From an uncultured Clostridia bacterium (GTDB lineage Bacteria; Bacillota; Clostridia; Oscillospirales; Oscillospiraceae): 20,306 bases of DNA. The DNA lies in assembly GCA_947177115.1 (NCBI GenBank), contig CAMWTG010000013.1:1-20306 (forward strand), in the 5' to 3' direction. Position numbers and translations under genes: made by a program. Shown here piece by piece: positions 13,751 through 20,288 of the stretch (positions are counted from its first letter, which is position 1; each line of letters opens with the position of its first letter). Under the pieces are notes generated by a model. It was not told the DNA's origin. It searched no databases and saw only the letters and a list, made by a program, of their open reading frames with translations.

Positions 13751-14863
13751 ATGGAAAAAGAGAAGCTGTATATAGCCGGGCCCATGTGCTTTTACCGGGA
13801 TGGCTATCCCCGGTGGTACGTCATGCGGGACCGCGCGCGGGTCAAGGGTTTCGAGGTCACCATGCCAGGCGATGGAGAGCTGGACCTGGACCCCCATGAT
13901 CTGCGGCAGAATGGCGATGCCATTTTTGCCAATTGCGCCAGATGTATGAACGAGTCCACGGCCATTCTCTGCAACCTGGAGTTCTACCGCGGCGCCGATG
14001 TGGACGGCGGCAGTATTTACGAAGTGGGCATGGCTTATGCAAAGGGCGCCCACTGCTATGGGTATACCCGGGACAAGCGGCCAATGGTGTGGAAGTATCA
14101 GGGCAGCATCCTGCGTGACGGCGTGGCATACGACCGCAAGGGCCGTCCGCTGCCCTACGGCGATCTGCCGTTTTCTCCCAATGTTGTGGGGGCCATGAAG
14201 ATCGTTGAGGGAGATTTTGATGACTGCCTGCAAGTGTTCGCCCTCGACCGGGAGGAACAGCGGAAACGGTCCGCCGTACAGGCTCCTGCGGCGGACCGGT
14301 CTGCCGCAGAGGCGCCGCGGGCCGATGGCAGGCCGGTGATCTATATTGCCGGTCCGGAACGGTATGACGCCAATGCACAGGAGCAGTACGCGGATATGAA
14401 AGCGCTGTGCAGCCGGTTTGGGCTGCGGGCCATTGTGCCAACGGATGAGATCCGGGCGCTGCCGGAGGACTTGGCCGGTGATGCTTATATACGGGCATAC
14501 CACATCTTTGACCGGCAGCAGCAGCATGTACGGGACTGCGACATCCTCATTGCCAACCTGAACGATTTCCACGGCTGGGAACCGGACAGCGATACCGCGT
14601 TTGAGTGCGGCATGGCCTTCCAGCTGGGAAAGAAACTGTATGGCTACATGGACAGCACCGCCCGTATGATCGACCGGGTCCCCAACTTAGGTCCCGAAAA
14701 CGAGTATCGGGATATCTGCGGATGCAATGCAGAGAACTTTGACTATCCCATCAATATCATGTTCGCATCGTCCATGACCATTGTACAGGGAGGCTTTGGC
14801 GATGCGCTGGCGAGAGCCGTGCAGGATATGGAGAAAGCCGGTTCCGCAGGTGCAGAAAAATAG
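13751..14863 (+). CDS. Fusion of two nucleoside 2-deoxyribosyltransferase-like domains
   Basis: The 370-residue protein contains two NDT-fold domains. Domain 1 (about 1-175) has LYIAGPM and GADVDGGSIYEVGMAYAKG, with Asp85 and Glu91 spaced as in the family's D-x5-E nucleophile motif. Domain 2 (about 195-355) has VIYIAGPERYD and EPDSDTAFECGMAFQLGK, with Asp279 and Glu285. Both catalytic glutamates are present. A charged Ala-rich linker (about 176-194) joins them. NDTs are normally single domains of about 150-180 residues that transfer or hydrolyse (deoxy)ribosyl groups on bases. The start has AAAGGAG seven bases upstream. It is last in its operon and follows the nucleoside hydrolase, reinforcing a nucleoside or N-glycoside theme. 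Which glycoside it handles is unknown. Confidence 0.85.
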   Translation: MEKEKLYIAGPMCFYRDGYPRWYVMRDRARVKGFEVTMPGDGELDLDPHDLRQNGDAIFANCARCMNESTAILCNLEFYRGADVDGGSIYEVGMAYAKGAHCYGYTRDKRPMVWKYQGSILRDGVAYDRKGRPLPYGDLPFSPNVVGAMKIVEGDFDDCLQVFALDREEQRKRSAVQAPAADRSAAEAPRADGRPVIYIAGPERYDANAQEQYADMKALCSRFGLRAIVPTDEIRALPEDLAGDAYIRAYHIFDRQQQHVRDCDILIANLNDFHGWEPDSDTAFECGMAFQLGKKLYGYMDSTARMIDRVPNLGPENEYRDICGCNAENFDYPINIMFASSMTIVQGGFGDALARAVQDMEKAGSAGAEK

Positions 14864-14904
14864 GACTGTGCTGGCAGGCGTTTTCCTCGGCCAGCCGGAT
14901 GGCA

Positions 14905-14944
14905 GGCGCCCCGCCGGACCCACTTAGGGTCCCGGCGGGGCGCC
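14905..14944. terminator. GC-rich hairpin between convergent operons
   Basis: GGCGCCCCGCCGG...ACCC pairs with GGGT...CCGGCGGGGCGCC around ACTTA, with one bulged C. It lies between the convergent NDT and Amidase_6 genes (stops at 14863 and 14977). It lacks a T run, so it may stop transcription weakly from both sides. Confidence 0.55.
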
Positions 14945-14976
14945 GCGCTATCCGGTTCGCCTGGGGCAGGGCCGTG

Positions 14977-16773
14977 CTATGACAGCAGCCAGCCGGGAAT
15001 TTCTCCGCTGTCCGGCGGCGTCTCCTCCGGCGCCTGCTCCGGCGGTTCCTCTGTTTCCGTCTCAGGCGGCTCCGGCTCTGCCGGTTCATCCCCCGGCTGA
15101 CGGAGCCAGCCGGGCATTTCGGGATCGTCCGCGCCGCTTGCCGGCGCGTCCCAGACATCAGGACTGGTCTCTTCCGGCTCCCAGCAGCGGACATAGTATG
15201 TGACGGCATCCGCCGGACCGTTTCCCAGGGCGATCGACCGGCAGTCTATCCGGTACATTCCGGGCTGGATAAACCGGTATTCGCCCCGGCAGCTGTCCGT
15301 ATTCTCCCCATACGCCGCCTGCTCCGCCGTCCCGTCCGGCGCGGTGACGGTGATGCTCATCTCCCCCCGGAGCGTTCCGGCCCGGGCGGTGAGAATGCGG
15401 GACTCTCCGGCCTCCACCGGCTCTAGCCGCTCCGCCCGGAGGGCTTCGGCCGGTCCGCCGGTCCGAAAATACCGGGGGATAAAGACCTTAATGGGCCCGA
15501 TATAGCAGTCCCCCAGCTTCACATGGGTCACATCCCTGGTATGGCTGCAAAACCAGATCTGGCTGCGGCTGGTGCCGGCAGCGGCGGTAAGGACGATGGC
15601 GTGGGAATACGTCCCGCCGCCGCCCTCCACATGGGCTATCGCGCCCACCAGTTCCTCCGGCGTTACGGCGGAAAGGGCGCTCCCCGCTCCCACGTTCAGG
15701 ACTGCGGCATATATGCCCGCGTCTGTCCCGCTGTTGGATCCGCTCCCGCCGGAGCCGTCCCGGTTCCCGGTCAGATACTGCCGGAAGGACTGGCAGCTGA
15801 GCCAGCTGTTGCTGTATCGTCCTCCGGCGGCGGCGCGTCCGAACCACTGGCTGCTCCCCGCCGTATCCATGGGCAGATTCCGGCCCTGGATGGACGGGCC
15901 GTCCTCGCTGCCGCCGAAGCCCGCCCATATGCACTGGGAGGCAAAGTTCTGGCAGTCGCCCCCTTCTCCGGCATAGCTGTAGAACCGCGGATTGTAGAAC
16001 GCCTCCCGCGCCGCGTCCCCGCTGCGGCGGGAATAGGTATAGGCGTAGGCGGCGGCATCTTGGCCGTTGTAGGGGATCTGATCTCCGCCGCCGGTGGCCT
16101 GGCCGGAAAAGGAGAGGGTGCAGTTCTCACGCTCCAGCTGTCCCGCAAATTCCGCCAAAGCCGCCTGGGGATCAAAACCGGCGGTTTTGTAAGTCTTGTC
16201 AAACAGGCTGCCATCGGCCACATCGGCCACCAGCCACCGTGTTCCCAGTCTTACCAGCCGGACGGTATATCCCGTTTCGTATACGGAGAGCCGGCTGCTG
16301 CCGGTATACCGGAACTCCGCCGTCTCCCGTACGGAGGCCCGGCAGGCGTTCCCCTCCAGGGTCAGGTCTTCCACGGCGTAAACAAGGCGCAGATCCTCCC
16401 GGTAGATGCCCTGCATCTGCCGCATCCCGGCGTAAAACATTGCTTTTTTCTCCAGGTAGAGCATATTCTCCCGGAGCTGGTCCAGAGTCGCCTCCTTCTC
16501 GCCGAACCGGAAGACCGCCTCCCCGGCTCCCTGGGGCAGAGAGAGGGACGGGTCGGCCACGGTGCCAAGGAGCAGCTCCTGCTCCTCATAGAGCATGGCC
16601 TGCCTCTGATAGGCCCGGAGGTAGCTCTCCATGGCGGACCGGACAGCCGCCTCCTCCTGCGCCTGGCCGGAGGCGGCGGCCTCCGTTCCCAGCACCGGCA
16701 AAACCAGGGTCAATATGAAAAGAAACGCCAGACGGGCCAAGCCGTGTCCCGTCCGGCGCGCGATACTGTGCAT
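14977..16773 (-). CDS. Secreted Amidase_6 domain protein (putative cell-wall amidase/peptidase)
   Basis: The 598-residue exported protein begins with a Sec signal peptide (about 1-33: Arg-rich start, LAFLFILTLVLPVLG, AAA). An N-terminal helical/NTF2-like region (about 38-215) is followed by the Amidase_6 domain (about 240-445). This contains YNGQDAAAYAYTYS, GEGGDCQNFASQCIWAG with likely catalytic Cys274, NSWLSCQSFRQYL and YSHAIVLT with His391. Next come a possible beta-sandwich (about 455-545) and a Pro/Glu-rich tail. The tail carries EMPGWLRQ and ends in EIPGWLLS. Ribosome site GGAGG (minus strand, 16785-16781) supports the start. It stands alone, convergent to the NDT operon. The domain is common in Firmicutes, often spore- or envelope-associated; the precise bond cut is unknown. 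Confidence 0.85.
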   Translation of the reverse strand: MHSIARRTGHGLARLAFLFILTLVLPVLGTEAAASGQAQEEAAVRSAMESYLRAYQRQAMLYEEQELLLGTVADPSLSLPQGAGEAVFRFGEKEATLDQLRENMLYLEKKAMFYAGMRQMQGIYREDLRLVYAVEDLTLEGNACRASVRETAEFRYTGSSRLSVYETGYTVRLVRLGTRWLVADVADGSLFDKTYKTAGFDPQAALAEFAGQLERENCTLSFSGQATGGGDQIPYNGQDAAAYAYTYSRRSGDAAREAFYNPRFYSYAGEGGDCQNFASQCIWAGFGGSEDGPSIQGRNLPMDTAGSSQWFGRAAAGGRYSNSWLSCQSFRQYLTGNRDGSGGSGSNSGTDAGIYAAVLNVGAGSALSAVTPEELVGAIAHVEGGGGTYSHAIVLTAAAGTSRSQIWFCSHTRDVTHVKLGDCYIGPIKVFIPRYFRTGGPAEALRAERLEPVEAGESRILTARAGTLRGEMSITVTAPDGTAEQAAYGENTDSCRGEYRFIQPGMYRIDCRSIALGNGPADAVTYYVRCWEPEETSPDVWDAPASGADDPEMPGWLRQPGDEPAEPEPPETETEEPPEQAPEETPPDSGEIPGWLLS

Positions 16774-16850
16774 AACTGCACCTCCTTGTCTTTAGCGCTC
16801 GGCATCTGTCCCGATACATTCAGCTTGTATATTTTCCGCCGGACCGCACC

Positions 16851-16888
16851 CAAATTTCTGGGCAGGCATCAGCCTGCCCAGAAATTTG
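16851..16888. repeat. 17-bp perfect inverted repeat (hairpin)
   Basis: Bases 16851-16867 (CAAATTTCTGGGCAGGC) are the exact reverse complement of 16872-16888, with a 4-base loop ATCA. It sits between the amidase start and the MITE-like element. It could end leftward transcripts coming from that element, or be the remnant of another repeat. There is no T run on either side beyond the A/T-rich stem base. Confidence 0.65.
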
Positions 16889-16897
16889 AGCACGATC

Positions 16898-17049
16898 TAT
16901 AGCGATATTCAAAATGAGTAAAAATCCTTTGTAGGGGCCGGTGTCCTCACCGGCCTGTTTGATAGGGTTCTGGTATATGGCGGGAAAACGGCCCGATGAG
17001 GACATCGGGCCCTGCAGGCGGTTTGTGATCCATTTTGATAATTGCTATA
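16898..17049. mobile_element. MITE/REP-like non-coding inverted-repeat element
   Basis: The ends are inverted repeats: TATAGCGATATTCAAAATG at the left and TATAGCAATTATCAAAATG on the opposite strand at the right, identical at 16 of 19 positions. Inside are two hairpins in mirror orientation: GGCCGGTG-TCCT-CACCGGCC (16936-16955) and GGCCCGATG-AGGA-CATCGGGCC (16990-17011). One hairpin region is about 80% identical to the reverse complement of the other. The loops TCCT and AGGA are complementary. The 152-bp element has no coding capacity. If the outermost TA at each end is target, it would fit TA-inserting (IS630/mariner-type) MITEs, but this is inference. Confidence 0.7.
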
Positions 17050-17051
17050 AT
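17023..17051 (+). promoter_or_regulatory. Promoter formed by the right end of the MITE-like element
   Basis: TTGTGA (17023-17028), 17 bp, and a perfect TATAAT (17046-17051) with an extended TG. All but the last two bases of the -10 lie within the repeat element. Transcription would start near 17058, about 90 bases before the DUF2262 gene. Confidence 0.7.
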
Positions 17052-17147
17052 GGATTGCCATAGAGTTCACTCATACCATGTTGACGCTTGAAAACTGCTG
17101 TGATAAAATCAACACAACAAAAATAGCCGAATTTATTGGAGGATACC

Positions 17148-17645
17148 ATGTCAATCCTAAGATTATTCAGGAAAAAACCGGGTTCTATTATCATAAATGA
17201 TGAGATTGGTACTTTTATTTTAAAAAATCCACTCAAAGATAAAACATATGACGGCGACATAAAATGGCTCGGCAAGGAGGTATCTGTCAGTCTGTACTGT
17301 GACAGCGGTGGCTCCCTGACGGCAGATATTGCGCTGGAAAATCTCCACAGGATCGCCGCGGAACCTGACGACTGGGATAAAAAGCTCAGGCAATGCGCCG
17401 TTGAATACATGGCCGGCGAAGATGGGACAGTCGAAATATGGGGAGACACAGAGGATTCCGGTGATACGTTTCCCGCCATTACGACAGAGGAATTTCTAAG
17501 CCGCATTTCCCTTGGGTTCATGTTCGTATATCCAAACGGTGAAATCTACTTTGATTACGATTTGGACGAAATGTTTACCGATCACGGCCTGGGGATATCT
17601 GCAAATATTTCAGGCGAGATTTTGTCTGTAGGATTGGCAGGATGA
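17148..17645 (+). CDS. DUF2262 family protein
   Basis: The 165-residue soluble protein has the DUF2262 pattern: a first part with IKWLGKEVSVSLYCDSG, a helix with LENLHRIAAEPDDWDKKLRQ, then TTEEFLSRISLGFMFVYPNG followed by EIYFDYDLDEMF and a C-terminal SANISGEILSVGLAG. No catalytic motif, signal peptide or membrane segment is visible. Family function is unknown to me. Members are scattered, often lone genes, and some sit near toxin-immunity clusters, but no toxin gene is visible here. ATG 17148 is chosen because GGAGG (17138-17142) is five bases upstream; a TTG at 17136 overlaps the ribosome site and is unlikely. It is AT-richer than the large operons and appears to depend on the MITE-borne promoter. 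It may be acquired. Confidence 0.75.
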   Translation: MSILRLFRKKPGSIIINDEIGTFILKNPLKDKTYDGDIKWLGKEVSVSLYCDSGGSLTADIALENLHRIAAEPDDWDKKLRQCAVEYMAGEDGTVEIWGDTEDSGDTFPAITTEEFLSRISLGFMFVYPNGEIYFDYDLDEMFTDHGLGISANISGEILSVGLAG

Positions 17646-18134
17646 ATTTTTCTGCTGTTTCAGTCCGAACTGCCACTGTCTCTCCGTTTCCCGCTGTTCC
17701 CGGCTCATAGCTTTGCGTTCATTTTACTTCTTCGATATTCATTAGGAATTGTCGGAAAATAACCGTTGCAGCTTATTCAGGCAAAAACCGAGAAATGCAA
17801 TAAAACTCACCGATCTTCTCCCGGCACTGGCACAGTTCTGCGGTTGCCACCAGCTCCTTGTCCGCAGCTGCCTCATTTCCGTCTATCACGCAACCCCTAT
17901 ACTTTCACGCAAAACTCGAATACTATCACGGAAACTGCCGGCTTTCGCCTGCGAATACCCAAATTCCTATGGCATCAATTTAAGATAGCCGCCTGTCCGG
18001 CTGTTTTGACAACCGGACAGCATCCATACGAAGAGCAAAGAGACACTTTCTTTTTTATTATCGGTCAGAATATCCTACAGCATAAGGGTCCCGCCCGAAT
18101 TTTGCCGGGAACGGCCCGGAAGGGAGCAGTATAT
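17646..18134. other. Intergenic stretch with decayed-looking traces and short repeats
   Basis: No intact gene is supported. On the minus strand 17904-17773 encodes a 43-codon open fragment (KYRGCVIDGNEAAADKELVA, then ATAELCQCREKIGEFYC) and 17708-17610 reads MSREQRETERQWQFGLKQQK. Both look protein-like, but they are in separate frames, lack ribosome sites and are unrecognised. Three short direct repeats CTATCACG/CTTTCACG/CTATCACG lie at 17883, 17902 and 17923, about 20 bp apart. A dyad CTGTCCGG...CCGGACAG with TTGACA in its loop lies at 17993-18020. Confidence 0.4.
17993..18020. promoter_or_regulatory. Dyad upstream of the aldo/keto reductase gene
   Basis: CTGTCCGGCTG (17993-18003) and CAACCGGACAG (18010-18020) pair with one mismatch around TTTTGA. 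The TTGACA inside (18006-18011) could be a -35 box, but no matching -10 is obvious. It might be an operator or a weak terminator of something upstream. Confidence 0.35.
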
Positions 18135-19313
18135 ATGCAATACCGGAAGGATCGAAAGGGAAACGAACTCTCCCTCCTGGGATACGGCTGCATGCGCTTC
18201 ACCCGCAAAGGCAGCAGCATCGATATCGACAAGGCGGAGCGGGAGGTCATGTCCGCCGTCAGCGGCGGCGTAAACTATCTGGACACCGCCTATATCTATC
18301 CCGGAAGTGAGGCGGCGGTGGGAGAGATCCTCCGCCGGAACGGCTGCCGGGACAGGGTATACCTGGCAACCAAACTGCCCCACTACCTGATCCGATCCAT
18401 AGACGGCGCGGAAAAGATATTCCGGGAGGAGCTGCGCCGTTTGGGAACAGACCACATCGACTACTATCTGATGCATATGCTGACGGACACCGCCACCTGG
18501 GAGAAGCTGAAAAGGCTGGGCATGGAGGAATGGATCGCCGGCAAGCTGAAGACCGGGGAGATCCGGAATATCGGCTTCTCCTATCACGGGAACACTCCCA
18601 TGTTCCGGCAGCTGGCGGATGCCTATGACTGGGATTTCTGCCAGATCCAGTACAACTATATGGACGAAACCAGCCAGGCCGGTGTGGAGGGCCTGCGGTA
18701 CGCCCACGGCAGGGGCCTGCCGGTGATCGTTATGGAGCCCCTTCGGGGCGGGCGGCTGGTGGATATGCTGCCGGAAACGGCAAAGGAGCTGTTTCGCAGG
18801 GATCCCGAAGGACGCACCCCCGCCGCGCTGGCCTTCAAATGGCTCTATGACCAGCCGGAGGTCACCTGCGTCCTCTCCGGCATGAGCTCCCTGGAGATGG
18901 TGGAGCAGAATATCTCCCTGGCTTCCGCATCCCAACCGGGGTGCATGACCGGTTCCGACCGGGCCCTTATTGAGAGGGTGCGGGAGGAGATCCGCCGCAG
19001 CGTGAAGGCGGGATGTACCGGATGCGGCTACTGCATGCCCTGCCCAAAGGGAGTGGATATCCCCGGCACTTTCCGGTGCTACAACGCCATGTACTCTGAG
19101 GGCAAGGCGTCCGGAAGGCGGGATTATCTCCAATGCACCGCCATGCGGAAGGACACCAGCAGCGCCTCCCAGTGTGTGGGCTGCGGCAAGTGCGAAGTTC
19201 ATTGTCCCCAGCAGCTCCCCATCCGGCAGCTGCTGAAAGCTGCCGCCGGGGAGCTGGAAACCCTCTCCTACAAGGCGGCAAAGTGGGGCATCCGGACATT
19301 TAAGCTGTGGTAA
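18135..19313 (+). CDS. Aldo/keto reductase with C-terminal 4Fe-4S ferredoxin-type motifs
   Basis: The 392-residue protein has an AKR barrel (about 1-275) with LGYGCMRF, the catalytic set Asp50 and Tyr55 (DTAYIYPGSE), Lys80 (LATKLP) and His114 (YLMHML), then VIVMEPLRGGRL. A C-terminal extension holds two Cys motifs: CTGCGYCMPCP (Cys294, 297, 300, 303) and CVGCGKCEVHCP (Cys347, 350, 353, 357), each with spacing suited to a 4Fe-4S cluster. Such fused reductases are common in anaerobic Clostridia and use low-potential electrons; the substrate is generally unknown. I chose ATG 18135, which has GGGAG (18122-18126) upstream; the frame is open back to 17766 but through non-coding sequence. The next redox gene lies 83 bases downstream. 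Confidence 0.92.
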   Translation: MQYRKDRKGNELSLLGYGCMRFTRKGSSIDIDKAEREVMSAVSGGVNYLDTAYIYPGSEAAVGEILRRNGCRDRVYLATKLPHYLIRSIDGAEKIFREELRRLGTDHIDYYLMHMLTDTATWEKLKRLGMEEWIAGKLKTGEIRNIGFSYHGNTPMFRQLADAYDWDFCQIQYNYMDETSQAGVEGLRYAHGRGLPVIVMEPLRGGRLVDMLPETAKELFRRDPEGRTPAALAFKWLYDQPEVTCVLSGMSSLEMVEQNISLASASQPGCMTGSDRALIERVREEIRRSVKAGCTGCGYCMPCPKGVDIPGTFRCYNAMYSEGKASGRRDYLQCTAMRKDTSSASQCVGCGKCEVHCPQQLPIRQLLKAAAGELETLSYKAAKWGIRTFKLW

Positions 19314-19396
19314 TGGCGCGGCGCTCCCTGCGCGGGAGGGGCGCGGGCCTGCGAAAAGTGATTTCCCCCTTTGACTTTCTTTATGGAGGAACGATC

Positions 19397-20140
19397 ATGA
19401 CTTACAATATATTTTTTAGCCCTACTGGTACGACAGAAAAAGTGGTGAAACACATTGGGAAAAATTTTACTAATATTGAAGATATTGATATATCAAAGCC
19501 GGATTTATCAAACTATATAATAAATACAGATGATTTTTGCATCGTTGGAGTACCCTCTTTTGGCGGACGTGTTCCAGAAGCCGTTGCGTTGAGATTACAA
19601 AAAATTAGAGGCCGTCACACACCCGCTTTTTTGCTGGTAACATATGGTGGAAGAGCATATGAAGACACCCTGAAAGAATTGAAAGACTTACTGGAAGAGC
19701 AGAATTTTATTTGTATTGGTGCAGCGGCAATGGCAGCGGAACACTCCATTGTTTCCCAGATAGGAGCAGGGCGTCCGAATGAAGAGGATTATAAAGAGCT
19801 GGATACTTTCCTGCTTGAAGTAAAAAAACGCTTACAGACGGAGCTTTGTTCGATAGAAGTTCCGGGGAATACGCCGTATAAGGAATACAAAGTCTTACCA
19901 ATGGAAATTAAGGCGTCAGAAAAATGTGTAAAATGCGGCCTTTGCGCAAGAAGTTGCCCGGTTAAAGCGATCATTCCGGAAAATCCGCAGCTGACGGATC
20001 ATAAAAGATGTATTTCCTGTATGAGATGTGTAAATATCTGTCCGTTCAATGCAAGGAATGCTGATTCTGCAAAAGTTGACATGATTTCTGAAAAGTTGAA
20101 AAAGGTTTGTCAACCCAATAAGCAAAATGAGTTTTTCTAG
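19397..20140 (+). CDS. EFR1-type ferrodoxin (flavodoxin domain fused to two 4Fe-4S motifs)
   Basis: The 247-residue protein has an N-terminal flavodoxin-like domain (about 1-150; FMN loop FFSPTGTTEKV at residues 6-16, then VGVPSFGGRVPE and LVTYGGRAYEDT) and a C-terminal bacterioferredoxin segment. The segment has CVKCGLCARSCP (Cys177, 180, 183, 187) and CISCMRCVNICP (Cys205, 208, 211, 215). This is the EFR1 family layout: an electron carrier of unsettled role in anaerobes. Start ATG 19397 has GGAGGA six bases upstream. Codon use is clearly AT-rich, unlike the GC-rich aldo/keto reductase before it, which suggests separate acquisition. A functional pairing with the reductase is plausible, but shared transcription is not shown. 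Confidence 0.92.
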   Translation: MTYNIFFSPTGTTEKVVKHIGKNFTNIEDIDISKPDLSNYIINTDDFCIVGVPSFGGRVPEAVALRLQKIRGRHTPAFLLVTYGGRAYEDTLKELKDLLEEQNFICIGAAAMAAEHSIVSQIGAGRPNEEDYKELDTFLLEVKKRLQTELCSIEVPGNTPYKEYKVLPMEIKASEKCVKCGLCARSCPVKAIIPENPQLTDHKRCISCMRCVNICPFNARNADSAKVDMISEKLKKVCQPNKQNEFF

Positions 20141-20163
20141 TCATAATGGAAAACGAAAATTTG

Positions 20164-20196
20164 CCCTGCAGTTACCCATCCCGGGTAACTGCAGGG
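20164..20196. terminator. Hairpin after the EFR1 gene
   Basis: CCCTGCAGTTACCC (20164-20177) pairs perfectly with GGGTAACTGCAGGG (20183-20196) around ATCCC, 23 bases after the stop codon. No T run follows immediately (TGACTATATAG), so it is a probable but not textbook terminator. Confidence 0.65.
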
Positions 20197-20279
20197 TGAC
20201 TATATAGACGATATATTTTAAAAATCAGCTTCCAGCAGCACAAAAGGTAAGGGCGGGAGTGTCCAAACTAAAGATATTA

Positions 20280-20288
20280 TGCTATAAT
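20280..20288 (+). promoter_or_regulatory. Extended -10 promoter element near the window end
   Basis: TGCTATAAT is a perfect extended -10; the -35 region (TGTCCA at 20260-20265) is poor. It should drive a gene beyond the window. An ATG at 20297 follows so closely that it would be leaderless if it were the start, so the true start is probably further on. Confidence 0.45.

Noticed and set aside
12806..14572. A 588-codon open frame on the minus strand across the nucleoside hydrolase and NDT genes
   Set aside because: It mirrors two well-recognised + strand enzymes, has no ribosome site, and its translation is low-complexity in the way GC-rich antisense frames are.
15523..16902. A 459-codon + strand frame opposite the Amidase_6 gene
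   Set aside because: It is antisense to a gene with signal peptide, ribosome site and recognised domain; the translation matches no family I know.
17883..17930. A CRISPR array
   Set aside because: There are only three 8-base partial repeats at about 20-bp spacing, with no constant long repeat and no cas genes in the window.
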